From: Pseudomonadales bacterium
Lineage (GTDB): Bacteria > Pseudomonadota > Gammaproteobacteria > Pseudomonadales > Azotimanducaceae
Direction of reading: 5' to 3'
Length of the DNA stretch: 47,350 nucleotides
NCBI GenBank assembly: GCA_028280225.1
Contig: JANQMF010000088.1
Location: forward strand, 1-47,350
In this document: positions 7,249-15,934 of the stretch, piece after piece
Layout: every line of letters begins with the position of its first letter
How positions within the stretch are numbered: the stretch's first letter is position 1
Translations under genes and position numbers: made by a program
The notes under the pieces: model-generated
What the model was told of the DNA's origin: nothing
Databases searched by the model: none
The model's input: the letters and a program-made list of their open reading frames with translations, nothing else

Positions 7249-9453
7249 TTGGACATTACACACATTCTTGAGGGTTTAAACACCGCTCAGCGGGAAGCTG
7301 TTTCCGCGCCGGATACCAGCCACCTGGTAGTAGCCGGGGCAGGTAGCGGTAAAACCCGGGTACTGGTGCATCGCATTGCCTGGTTGATTGATGTTGAGGG
7401 TGTATCGGCAAATTCAATTCTGGCGGTAACCTTTACCAACAAGGCTGCTGCGGAAATGCGCACCCGTATTGAAGAATTATTGAACCTGTCCGTCAGAGCC
7501 ATGTGGGTGGGCACGTTTCACGGCCTGGCGCACCGGCTTTTGCGCATGCATTGGCAAGCGGCAAAATTGCCGCAGAACTTCCAGATCATCGATGCGGATG
7601 ATCAACTTCGGCTGGTCAAGCGGGTGATGCGGGCTTTGGATATTGATGAACAGAAATGGCCGGCGCGGCAGGCGGTTTGGTTTATCAACGGCCAGAAAGA
7701 CGAGGGCAAGCGGGCCCATCATGTGGCGGCGTCCGATGACCTGTTTCAAATCACCCACAAACGAATTTACGAAGGTTATGAAGAAATCTGCGAGCAGGGT
7801 GGGCTGGTGGATTTTGCTGAGTTACTGCTGCGCAGTCACGAGTTGTGGCTGAACGACCCGCAGTTGCTGGCCCACTACCAGACCCGTTTTCAGCACATTC
7901 TGGTGGATGAGTTTCAGGATACCAATACCATTCAATACGCGTGGCTGCGGGTGCTGGCGGGCAAAAGTGCCCGGGTCATGGCGGTGGGGGACGACGATCA
8001 GTCCATTTATGGGTGGCGGGGTGCCAAAATTGAAAACATTCACCGTTTCAGCGAAGACTTTGAAGGTGTTTCAACCATTCGGCTGGAACAAAACTACCGC
8101 TCCACCCAGACCATCCTGGATGCGGCAAACGGTCTTATCCAGCGTAATACCGACCGGCTGGGCAAAACCCTTTGGAGTGACGGGCCGGTAGGTGAACCCA
8201 TTCGGGTCTATTCGGGTTTTAATGATCTGGATGAAGCCCGGTTTATTGTCGAGCGTACGCAACAGTGGATCGATGATGGGGGCAGTGCCGATGAGGTGGC
8301 GGTCTTGTATCGATCTAATGCTCAATCCCGGGTGATCGAAGAGGCCATGTTGCGCGCCAACATTCCTTATCAGATTTATGGTGGACAGCGTTTCTTTGAA
8401 AGGGCGGAGATCAAAAATGCCCTGGGGTATATGCGGCTGATGGATGACCGCCACGCGGATACGGCTTTTGAACGGGTGGTCAATGTCCCGCCCCGGGGTA
8501 TTGGGGACAAATCCGTGGAGGCCATTCGTCAGCAGGCTCGTGCCCGGGGGGTGTCTTTGTGGCAGGCCAGCAAAGAGGCCCTTGCCGAGGGTACCTTCAG
8601 CGGCCGGGTCAGCAATACGGTGGGTGGGTTCATCACCCTGATCGATGATCTGGCTGAAGCGACCGCCGCCATGTCGCTGCACGAACTGGCTGAACATTGT
8701 ATTGATGCCAGTGGCTTAATGACCTACCACCGCCAGGAACGGGGTGAACGGGGGTTGGCCAGAAAAGAAAACTTAGAAGAGCTGGTGAATGCCTGCCGGC
8801 AGTTTAGCGGTGAGCTGGTTTTTCCCTTTGCCGATTCTGACGGTGCTGAACAGTCCGTGCTGCAGGAGTTTCTGGACCAGGTGGCCTTGGATGCCGGTGA
8901 CCGGCAGTCCCAACAAGGTCCTTGTGTGCAGATGATGACGCTGCACTCAGCTAAGGGGTTGGAGTTTCCTCTGGTATTTCTGGGCGGCATGGAGGAGGGT
9001 TTATTTCCCCATCGCATGTCCGCGGAAGAACCGGGCCGTATGGAGGAAGAACGCCGCCTGGCCTACGTGGGAATTACGCGCGCCATGCGGGAACTTTATT
9101 TGACCTACGCTGAAACCCGGCGTTTGCACGGTCAGGACAGCTATAATCGCCCCAGCCGCTTTTTGCTGGAAATTCCTCAAGAACTGGTCAGCGAAGTGCG
9201 CATGAACGGTGCGGTTTCGCGGCCCTACAGTCAGGGCCACCAGGGTAGCGGATTGAGTGAGGGCGGATTGTTTGAAGAAGACAACGGTCTGGGCCTGCGT
9301 CTTGGGCAGCGGGTGGCCCATGGTAAGTACGGAGAAGGGGTGATCCTGCAAATGGATGGGGGTGGTGAACGGGCTAAGGTCGAAGTTAACTTTCCCGGGG
9401 TTGGGGCCAAATGGCTGATGGTTGGATTTGCCAACCTTCAGCCCCTGGACTAG
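7249..9453 (+). CDS. uvrD: DNA helicase II (UvrD), superfamily 1A
   Basis: 734 residues, close to the usual 720. Walker A GAGSGKT is at residues 30-36, motif Ia at TFTNKAAAEM, motif II at VDEFQDTN, motif III at GDDDQSIYGWRG, motif IV at LEQNYRST and motif VI at RRLAYVGITRA. The C-terminus (GQRVAHGKYGEGVIL onward) is the UvrD tail that binds UvrB and RNA polymerase. It unwinds DNA 3'-5' in mismatch and nucleotide-excision repair. The start is TTG; no ATG lies nearby and the N-terminus (ILEGLNTAQREAV) aligns in full with the family. No clear LexA box was seen in the 182 bp upstream. The next gene starts 34 nt after the stop. Confidence 0.97.
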   Translation: MDITHILEGLNTAQREAVSAPDTSHLVVAGAGSGKTRVLVHRIAWLIDVEGVSANSILAVTFTNKAAAEMRTRIEELLNLSVRAMWVGTFHGLAHRLLRMHWQAAKLPQNFQIIDADDQLRLVKRVMRALDIDEQKWPARQAVWFINGQKDEGKRAHHVAASDDLFQITHKRIYEGYEEICEQGGLVDFAELLLRSHELWLNDPQLLAHYQTRFQHILVDEFQDTNTIQYAWLRVLAGKSARVMAVGDDDQSIYGWRGAKIENIHRFSEDFEGVSTIRLEQNYRSTQTILDAANGLIQRNTDRLGKTLWSDGPVGEPIRVYSGFNDLDEARFIVERTQQWIDDGGSADEVAVLYRSNAQSRVIEEAMLRANIPYQIYGGQRFFERAEIKNALGYMRLMDDRHADTAFERVVNVPPRGIGDKSVEAIRQQARARGVSLWQASKEALAEGTFSGRVSNTVGGFITLIDDLAEATAAMSLHELAEHCIDASGLMTYHRQERGERGLARKENLEELVNACRQFSGELVFPFADSDGAEQSVLQEFLDQVALDAGDRQSQQGPCVQMMTLHSAKGLEFPLVFLGGMEEGLFPHRMSAEEPGRMEEERRLAYVGITRAMRELYLTYAETRRLHGQDSYNRPSRFLLEIPQELVSEVRMNGAVSRPYSQGHQGSGLSEGGLFEEDNGLGLRLGQRVAHGKYGEGVILQMDGGGERAKVEVNFPGVGAKWLMVGFANLQPLD

Positions 9454-9487
9454 CCGCAGCGTGAAGAGGGTAATAGAGGAACGATTG

Positions 9488-10627
9488 TTGAGTAGATATC
9501 AGCTTGGGACAAAAATATGGGCCTTTTCGAAATGCGGGTCCAAATGCGGATTGGCCTTGATCTGCCTGGCTTTGTTTGCCGGATGTGGCCCGCGGGAGGT
9601 AACCCCAGCCGGGGTGAACGCTAAACCAACTGAAATTTACCGTTGGAAGCTGATTACCACCTGGCCGAAAAACCTGCCGGGTTTGGGGACCGCGCCGGAA
9701 CGGCTGGCGGACAACCTGCGGGTAATGAGTAGTGGGCGGCTGGATATCAAGGTTTACGGTGCCGGAGAGCTGGTGGGCGCTTTTGAGGTCTTTGATGCGG
9801 TGTCTCAGGGCACGGCTGAGATGGGCCATGGTGCGGCCTATTACTGGCGGGGCAAAATACCGATTGCCGCCATGTTTTCCACCGTTCCCTTTGGCATGAA
9901 CGCCCAAGAGATGAATGGTTGGCTGCACTATGGCGGGGGCATGGCGTTGTGGGAGGAACTTTATGCCCCCTTTGGGCTGATGCCCCTGGCCAGTGGCAAC
10001 ACCGGCGTGCAGATGGCCGGCTGGTTTAACAAGGAAATAAACAACCTGGAAGATCTTCAAGGGCTGAAGATGCGGATTCCCGGGCTGGGGGGTGAGGTAC
10101 TCAAACGTGCCGGTGGGGTTCCGGTTGCCTTACCCGGCAGCCAGATATTTACGTCCTTGCAGACCGGTGTGATTGATGCCACGGAATGGGTAGGGCCGTA
10201 CAACGACTTGGCTTTGGGATTGTATACCGCGGCTGATTATTACTACTACCCGGGATGGCACGAGCCGGGCCCAACCTTGGAATCCATAGTTAACAAGCAG
10301 GCCTGGGACAGTTTACCTGTGGATCTTAAGATGATGTTACGGGTAGCCACCCGGGCCATCAACGATGACATGTTGAATGAATTTACCGCCCGTAACAACG
10401 CCGCCCTGCAAACCCTCGTGGAAGAACACAACGTACAATTAAGAAAATTGCCTGATGATGTTCTGGCGGAACTCAAAGCGGCGTCCACGGCTGTATTGGA
10501 AGAGGTAGCGGGAGAGGATGAACTTGCGCAGAAAATTTACCGCTCCTATATGGACTTTTTTGCCGATGTCCGGGCATATCATCAGATCAGCGAACAGGCT
10601 TACCTCCAAGCCCGGGATACGCCTTAG
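9488..10627 (+). CDS. TRAP transporter solute-binding lipoprotein, DctP family (TakP-like)
   Basis: The open frame extends back into uvrD. TTG at 9488 is preferred because AGAGGA lies 7 nt upstream, giving 379 residues. A hydrophobic run ends in the lipobox LFAGC, so the binding protein is tethered to the inner membrane. The mature part has the DctP features LITTWPKNLPG, MRIPGLGGEVLKRAGG, SLQTGVIDATEWVGPYND and YYYYPGWHEPGPTLE. The last two resemble the 2-oxoacid-binding TakP branch, so a carboxylate ligand is likely; its identity is unknown. The cognate membrane subunits are probably the dctQ and dctM genes at 12.7-14.6 kb on the opposite strand. Adjacent downstream is an enoyl-CoA hydratase-like gene. 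Confidence 0.92.
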   Translation: MSRYQLGTKIWAFSKCGSKCGLALICLALFAGCGPREVTPAGVNAKPTEIYRWKLITTWPKNLPGLGTAPERLADNLRVMSSGRLDIKVYGAGELVGAFEVFDAVSQGTAEMGHGAAYYWRGKIPIAAMFSTVPFGMNAQEMNGWLHYGGGMALWEELYAPFGLMPLASGNTGVQMAGWFNKEINNLEDLQGLKMRIPGLGGEVLKRAGGVPVALPGSQIFTSLQTGVIDATEWVGPYNDLALGLYTAADYYYYPGWHEPGPTLESIVNKQAWDSLPVDLKMMLRVATRAINDDMLNEFTARNNAALQTLVEEHNVQLRKLPDDVLAELKAASTAVLEEVAGEDELAQKIYRSYMDFFADVRAYHQISEQAYLQARDTP

Positions 10628-10657
10628 GCGTCTGCAAAGTGCACCGCACGGGAAGCG

Positions 10658-11506
10658 ATGATGGAGTTGAAGAACACAGAGTACGAACTGGATGAGGGAA
10701 TTGCCACCATTGCGTTAAACCGGCCGCACCGGATGAACGCATGGACCGGCCGGTTACATACCGAATATCGTTATCTGTTGAATAAGGCCAACGAGGACCC
10801 TCTGGTGCAGGCGGTTGTTATTACCGGCCGCGGCAAAGGCTTTTGTGTTGGGGGAGATGCACAGGCGCTGGAAGGTCATTCCAGCCGAGGCAGCTATGAT
10901 GCGGGGACCGCGGATGATATTGCCAAACCCGGGTATGGATTAAGCGACAACTTTGATGCCACCTTTGCGTATCACTTTGGCCTGCAAAAGCCGGTTGTGG
11001 CGGCCATAAATGGTCCGGCTGCGGGTGTTGGTTTGGCTTTGGCGTGTTTTGCGGATATTCGCTTTGCGGTACCCGGGGTGAAATTCACCACGGCCCACGG
11101 CAAGCTGAACCTGCCGGCGGAATACGGGCTGTCCTGGATGTTACCCAGAATAGTGGGGCTGGGCCGGGCCAATGACTGGCTGCTCACCAGCCGGGTTTTT
11201 ATGTCCGAAGAGGCTTATCAGTTTGGCTTTGTGAATAACCTGGTTGAACCCGATTTGCTGTTGCAGGAAACCTGCGCCTACGTCCGACAACTGATCAAAA
11301 CGGTATCACCCAACTCCTTGCGCCAAACCCGCTGGCAAATTTACCAGGACCTGCACAGGGACGTGGCGTCTTCGGTGCGGGAGTCCGAAAGCCTGCTGAA
11401 TACGATGATGGGTGAAGCGGACTACCGGGAAGGCGTGCGTGCCTTTGTCGAAAAGCGCCCTCCCGCCTGGCCCTCCATTACGGGCTCCGGCCCCGGCAAG
11501 AGTTAA
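10658..11506 (+). CDS. Enoyl-CoA hydratase/isomerase (crotonase) family protein
   Basis: 282 residues of crotonase fold. Oxyanion-hole elements are GKGFCVGGD (about 59-67) and NGPAAGVGLALA. The catalytic-region segment LPAEYGLSWMLPRIVG carries a candidate acid/base Glu, and the C-terminal helices begin near VFMSEEAYQFGFVN. Substrates are acyl-CoA thioesters; hydration of an enoyl-CoA is the commonest reaction, but the family also isomerises and dehalogenates. It lies 30 nt after the TRAP binding protein, suggesting that it degrades a CoA ester of the imported acid. Its stop overlaps the stop of the convergent amidohydrolase gene by 4 nt. Confidence 0.9.
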   Translation: MMELKNTEYELDEGIATIALNRPHRMNAWTGRLHTEYRYLLNKANEDPLVQAVVITGRGKGFCVGGDAQALEGHSSRGSYDAGTADDIAKPGYGLSDNFDATFAYHFGLQKPVVAAINGPAAGVGLALACFADIRFAVPGVKFTTAHGKLNLPAEYGLSWMLPRIVGLGRANDWLLTSRVFMSEEAYQFGFVNNLVEPDLLLQETCAYVRQLIKTVSPNSLRQTRWQIYQDLHRDVASSVRESESLLNTMMGEADYREGVRAFVEKRPPAWPSITGSGPGKS

Positions 11507-12693
11507 CCAAACTCCAGTACTTCAGTGCCACGGCAATAGACCTGGGCGGGACGGGTCAGGGCGCTTAAATCGTCGTTGGGATCACCATCCAGCAAAACAA
11601 TGTCAGCCTCCAGGCCCGGTTGCAGAGTGCCGGTGATGTGATCAATCCCCAATGCCCGTGCCGCGTCCGAGGTGGCGGATTTTAAAGCTGCGGTTGGGCT
11701 GAGTTCAGCAATTTTTGCAAATACCGCCAGCGCCTGGGGGAGGTCGGCATGGTAGACGCCGGGAATACCTGCGTCAGTGCTGGCCACCAGGGGGATGCCC
11801 AGGGCCAACATATCCTTATAGGCGGCCCGCACGCGTTTAAGGACGTTGCCGGTTTGGCTGTCCAGCATGCGTTGCCAGCCCTTATTCACCGTGGGTGAAA
11901 CCCAAATACCCTGGTCCAGAATAATCTGTGCAATATCCGCCTGGTAGTCGGATGCCCAGCCTTGTTCACCCACCCAGGAGCAGTGTTCGATGGTGTCTAC
12001 CCCGGCCAGGGCAGCCCGGTGGATACCCTCGGTGCCGTGGCAGTGGGCGGCCACCGGCAGATCATGAGCATGGGCGGTGTCTACCAGACTCTGCATAATC
12101 TCCTGGGAAAATTGGGCGTCCGTGGGCTGGCTGCCCCGAGTCAAACGCCCACCCGTGGCCATGACTTTTATCAGATCCACCCCCCGGTCAACCTGGCGCT
12201 GCAAAACTTGCTGAGCCTGTTCAAGATTGGCGGCTTCACCCCCCCAGAAATGACAATGGCCTTGTGGAGAGGTGATGGGTTGTCCGGAACACAACAGGCG
12301 GGGACCAATCAGGCGGCCCGCTGCAATATCGTCACGCAACGCCAGTTCATACCAGGCGCCACCCCCCAGATCTCTGGCGGTGGTAATCCCCTGTTGAACC
12401 ATCTGCGCCGCACGTGCCGCCATCAGGGGCACAACGGCGGCTGTGGTTTGGGTTGGCGGATCCTTTTCGTCGGGATTCAACTCTAAATGCACATGTGCAT
12501 CAATCAGGCCCGGGATGGCGGTTAACCCGGCACAGTTGATCCGGGATTTGCGCGGTGCGCCGGTGTTGTCCAACTCTTCAACAAAGGCAACTCCAACAAT
12601 GTTATTGCCCTGAATTTGTAAACTATCTTCCGGCAAGATGTTGTGGCCGTCCCAGATTTGCAAATGTGTCAAAGTGATGAGTTCGTGGGACAT
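11503..12693 (-). CDS. Metal-dependent amidohydrolase (imidazolonepropionase/prolidase-like branch)
   Basis: The frame opens at 12759, but the ATG at 12693 (396 residues, MSHELITLTHLQIWDG) removes an overlap with dctM and fits the family N-terminus. Metal ligands are in DAHVHLE, a candidate carboxylated Lys in VDLIKVMATGG, His in AAHCHG and EHCSW, and Asp in ASTDAGIPG. The C-terminus returns to the small beta-sandwich (GTLQPGLEADIVLLDGDP). Members hydrolyse cyclic amides or Xaa-Pro and related dipeptides; the substrate cannot be told here. It follows dctM by 8 nt, so it is probably in the same transcript and acts on what the TRAP system brings in. No signal peptide, so cytoplasmic. Confidence 0.9.
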   Translation of the reverse strand: MSHELITLTHLQIWDGHNILPEDSLQIQGNNIVGVAFVEELDNTGAPRKSRINCAGLTAIPGLIDAHVHLELNPDEKDPPTQTTAAVVPLMAARAAQMVQQGITTARDLGGGAWYELALRDDIAAGRLIGPRLLCSGQPITSPQGHCHFWGGEAANLEQAQQVLQRQVDRGVDLIKVMATGGRLTRGSQPTDAQFSQEIMQSLVDTAHAHDLPVAAHCHGTEGIHRAALAGVDTIEHCSWVGEQGWASDYQADIAQIILDQGIWVSPTVNKGWQRMLDSQTGNVLKRVRAAYKDMLALGIPLVASTDAGIPGVYHADLPQALAVFAKIAELSPTAALKSATSDAARALGIDHITGTLQPGLEADIVLLDGDPNDDLSALTRPAQVYCRGTEVLEFG

Positions 12694-12700
12694 GGGCAGT

Positions 12701-14077
12701 TCATCCGTAGAGTTGGGCGGGCAGCCAGGTGGCGAGACTGGGCCATGCCACCAGCGCACCCAGCATCAAAAGCTGAATGGCAATAAAGGGCATAACGCCA
12801 CGGTACATGGCTGTTGTTGGAATATCGGGAGTGGTTACCCCACGCAGATAAAATAACGCAAAACCAAAAGGAGGTGTCAGGAACGAAGTTTGTAAATTCA
12901 CCGCTATCATAATCCCCAGCCATATGGGGTCTACGCCCATGGCCAGCAGAACCGGGCCAACGATGGGGACAACCACAAAGGTAATTTCAATAAAGTCGAG
13001 GATAAAGCCCAATAAAAAGATGACCAGCATGACAATGGCCAAGGCTCCCCAGGTACCCCCGGGCATATCGGCAAAAAGCGCGTGGACCAGTTCCTCGCCA
13101 CCGTAGCCGCGAAATACCAGGGAGAAGACCGAAGCACCCAGCAGGATAAAGAACACCATGGCGGTTGTAGACAGGGTCTGATCGCTGACCTCGCGCAGGA
13201 TTTTCCGGGATAGCTGTTGATCCTTCAGCGCCAGCAGCAACGCACCGCTTGCGCCCACGGCCGCAGCTTCGGTTGGGGTCGCCCAGCCGCCAAGGATGGA
13301 CCCCAGTACGGCAACAATAAGGAACAGCGGCGGAAACAGCGCGCTCAGGGTTGCGCCTAAAGCCGGCTGGGTATTGTGTTCATTTTTTGTTGTTGGTGCA
13401 GGCATACTGCCGGGTTGCACAAAGGCTTTGGCGAGGGTATAGATCAAATACAAGCCAACCAGGCACAAGCCGGGTAGGATGGCCCCGGCAAATAAGTCAC
13501 CAACGGATACCGACTTGGGCGCAAACACACCCATGTCGAGCTGTGCCCGCTGGTAGGCATTGGACAAGACGTCGCCTAGCAGCACCAGCGCGATGGAAGG
13601 GGGAATGATCTGGCCCAGGGTGCCGGTTGCGCTGATAACACCCGTGGCAAAGGCGGGTTGATATTGCTGCTTCAACATGACGGGCAGAGACATTAAACCC
13701 ATGGTCACCACGGTAGCGCCGACAATGCCGGTGCTGGCGGCCATAAGCATGCCCACGAGAATAACGGTGATTGCCAGACCGCCCCGTTGATAACGCAGCA
13801 GGGAAGACAAATTGGTCAGCAGCCGTTCAGCGATTTTGGTTTTTTCTAAGACCACCCCCATAAAGACAAACAGGGGTACGGCAACCAGGGTCTGGTTGGT
13901 GACAATGCCAAACAGCCGTCCGGGGGTGAAGCCAAGGTCTGACCAGTCAAAGGCCCCGGTCAGGGTGCCTACCAGGGCAAATAGCAGCGCAACGCCACCC
14001 AGGGTGGTGGCCACCGGATAACCCATAAGCAGGACCACAAAGGTGACGGCAAACATGATCAAGGGGGTGAAATCCAT
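12701..14077 (-). CDS. dctM: TRAP transporter large permease subunit, DctM family
   Basis: 458 residues with about 12 hydrophobic spans. DctM hallmarks include LVAVPLFVFMGVVLEKT near the start, STGIVGATVVTMGLMSLP, GTLGQIIPPSIALVLLG and a C-terminal LTPPFGFALFYLRGV. The subunit forms the sodium-driven channel of a tripartite ATP-independent periplasmic transporter. It overlaps dctQ by one base (TGATG), showing coupling of the two membrane subunits. The solute-binding partner is encoded 3 kb away on the other strand. The amidohydrolase follows at once. Confidence 0.94.
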   Translation of the reverse strand: MDFTPLIMFAVTFVVLLMGYPVATTLGGVALLFALVGTLTGAFDWSDLGFTPGRLFGIVTNQTLVAVPLFVFMGVVLEKTKIAERLLTNLSSLLRYQRGGLAITVILVGMLMAASTGIVGATVVTMGLMSLPVMLKQQYQPAFATGVISATGTLGQIIPPSIALVLLGDVLSNAYQRAQLDMGVFAPKSVSVGDLFAGAILPGLCLVGLYLIYTLAKAFVQPGSMPAPTTKNEHNTQPALGATLSALFPPLFLIVAVLGSILGGWATPTEAAAVGASGALLLALKDQQLSRKILREVSDQTLSTTAMVFFILLGASVFSLVFRGYGGEELVHALFADMPGGTWGALAIVMLVIFLLGFILDFIEITFVVVPIVGPVLLAMGVDPIWLGIMIAVNLQTSFLTPPFGFALFYLRGVTTPDIPTTAMYRGVMPFIAIQLLMLGALVAWPSLATWLPAQLYG

Positions 14078-14622
14078 CAGGGCGTTTGCTCTTCAGGATG
14101 ACGCCAAAGCAGATATTGCTTGATGAGTTCGCTGATGCCCTGCAAGCACATCAAACCGGCGGTCACGGGGATCAGCGTTTTTAAGAGAAAGACCGCGGGT
14201 AACCCGCCCACCTCCGTAGACCCCTCAAGAACCCGCCAGCTTGCAGCGGCATAAGGGATACTTGTCACCAGGATAAAAATGCTGAGCGGCAACAGCAGCA
14301 ATAGATGGCCCATGCCATCTATCCAGGCTTGGCGTCTTTTGGAAAAGTTGCTGTATAACAGGTCGACCCGAACGTGGGTGTTTTGACTTAGCCCAAGGGG
14401 AATGCCAAAAAGAAAGAACAGGCCGTGCATATACATCACCGATTCCTGCAGGATGATGGCGCCGGTGTTGAAGAAATACCGCAAGATGACAACAAGCAGG
14501 GTGGCCAGCACCATGGCAATAGCCAGCCAGCGCACGACGATGGCCAGACGTAGGCTCACGCGGTCGATTGATGCACAACAGGCGCTCATCCGCTGGGGTT
14601 TATCCCAGCCCGGTGTGGACAA
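14077..14622 (-). CDS. dctQ: TRAP transporter small permease subunit, DctQ family
   Basis: 181 residues with four membrane spans: LAIVVRWLAIAMVLATLLVV, a span around VMYMHGLFFLFGIPLGLSQ, LLLLLPLSIFILVTSIPYAA, and one near FLLKTLIPVTAGLMCLQGI. The conserved DctQ segment NTHVRVDLLYSNFSKRRQAW sits between spans two and three. DctQ pairs with DctM and docks the periplasmic binding protein. The gene begins 6 nt after the ubiA stop, so this transport operon appears to be expressed behind ubiA, an uncommon position. Confidence 0.93.
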   Translation of the reverse strand: MSTPGWDKPQRMSACCASIDRVSLRLAIVVRWLAIAMVLATLLVVILRYFFNTGAIILQESVMYMHGLFFLFGIPLGLSQNTHVRVDLLYSNFSKRRQAWIDGMGHLLLLLPLSIFILVTSIPYAAASWRVLEGSTEVGGLPAVFLLKTLIPVTAGLMCLQGISELIKQYLLWRHPEEQTP

Positions 14623-14628
14623 TAAGCG

Positions 14629-15540
14629 CTAACCGACCGCATAGCTGACCAGATACTCCAGCAGAACACCAAAAAAGAGCATAAAGCCACTCCAGATATT
14701 GTTCTTAAAAGCAGCAAAACAAAGCTCCGGCTGGCGTTTGCGAATGAGCCATTGCTGGTAAATAAACAACATTGCGCAGGCGCTCACCCCCAGGTAATAG
14801 CCGTGGTGAAAATCCATTTGTTGGCCCACCAGGTAAAAGGCCAGCAGGGCGCTGGCCTGGAGGATACCGATCATCAGGCGGTCCAAGCCGGCAAAAAGAA
14901 TGGCCGTGCTTTTTATCCCCACTTTCAGGTCGTCTTCCCGGTCCACCATGGCATACATGGTGTCGTAGGCGACAATCCACAGCAGGCTACCCAAAAACAT
15001 CACCCCGGCAGCATTGGATAACGTACCGGTCACCGCGGTCCAGGCCATTAAAATTCCCCAGCTAAAGGCTGCACCCAGGACAACCTGGGGCAGATAGGTC
15101 CAGCGCTTCATAAAGGGATAAAGTGCGGCAACAGCCAGTCCACCGGCAGCCAGCAAGATGGTGGTTTGGTTCAGAAACAAGACCAGCAGGCCAGCCGCAC
15201 CGGCCAGACCCGCAAACAGCAGTAAAGCCTCATTGGGTTTTACCGTGCCGCTGGGCAGGGGGCGGTTTTGCGTTCTGGCCACGTGTCCATCCACATGGCG
15301 GTCAGCGTAATCGTTGATGACACAGCCGGCCGAGCGCATCAAAAACGTTCCCAGTGTGAAAACAATGATCAGTCCCACCGGGGGCCATCCTTCAGCGGCC
15401 ATAAACAGAGCTGCCAGGGTGGGCCACAGCAGCAGCAGGCTGCCCACCGGTTTGTCCAGACGGGTCAGCAACAAATACGGATGCAGCGACGGCTTCTGTT
15501 GACGGCTTGGGTTGGCGTGCATGTTGAGCAGGGTGATCAA
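14629..15540 (-). CDS. ubiA: 4-hydroxybenzoate octaprenyltransferase
   Basis: 303 residues (the ATG at 15522 would give 297, nearer the family length). An intramembrane prenyltransferase with the two Asp-rich motifs that bind Mg-diphosphate: NDYADRHVDGHVART with QNRPLPSG, and DREDDLKVGIKSTAI. RLDKPVGSLLLLWPTLAALF at the N-terminus is the standard UbiA opening. It joins the polyprenyl chain to 4-hydroxybenzoate in ubiquinone synthesis at the inner membrane. Divergent from rubredoxin across 217 bp, a neighbourhood seen in Pseudomonas. No ubiC (chorismate lyase) is present beside it. Confidence 0.96.
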   Translation of the reverse strand: MITLLNMHANPSRQQKPSLHPYLLLTRLDKPVGSLLLLWPTLAALFMAAEGWPPVGLIIVFTLGTFLMRSAGCVINDYADRHVDGHVARTQNRPLPSGTVKPNEALLLFAGLAGAAGLLVLFLNQTTILLAAGGLAVAALYPFMKRWTYLPQVVLGAAFSWGILMAWTAVTGTLSNAAGVMFLGSLLWIVAYDTMYAMVDREDDLKVGIKSTAILFAGLDRLMIGILQASALLAFYLVGQQMDFHHGYYLGVSACAMLFIYQQWLIRKRQPELCFAAFKNNIWSGFMLFFGVLLEYLVSYAVG

Positions 15541-15757
15541 AATTTATTGGGCCGCAGTTTATGCTTTTGTGCCGGCCGGGGCCATCAGCGAAAGGTCTTG
15601 GGCGAATACACTCAGGCGTTGATTTTTCCAGGATGAGCCATTACTTTATCGCGCCCTGAAGGGCTACGGGCAAGCAATTGATAGATTTATCGTGCACATG
15701 CGTCGACACGGCAGGTGATGGCATGGATGGGTCGATAAAAGAAGGACAAGAACAACG

Positions 15758-15925
15758 ATGAAAAAATGGCAATGTATCGTCTGCGGTTGGATTTATGACG
15801 AAGCTGAAGGCTGTGAAGAGGAAGGCATTGAACCGGGTACGTCCTGGGAGGATGTCCCGGAGGACTTTGTTTGCCCCGAATGTGGTGTCAGCAAAGAAGA
15901 CTTTGAAATGATTGAAATCGGCTAG
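15758..15925 (+). CDS. rubA: Rubredoxin
   Basis: A 55-residue protein beginning MKKWQCIVCGWIYDEAEGC. Two CxxC pairs (Cys6/Cys9 and Cys39/Cys42, the latter in VCPECG) hold a single iron, and the spacing PEDFVCPECGVSKEDFE is diagnostic. It carries electrons in the cytoplasm, for example to alkane hydroxylase or peroxide-reducing enzymes; the partner is not evident here. An AAGGA ribosome binding site lies about 11 nt before the ATG. The DAACS symporter gene starts 9 nt after its stop, so the two may share a transcript. An extra Cys at position 19 is not part of the iron site. Confidence 0.95.
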   Translation: MKKWQCIVCGWIYDEAEGCEEEGIEPGTSWEDVPEDFVCPECGVSKEDFEMIEIG

Positions 15926-15934
15926 GCCGGGCTG

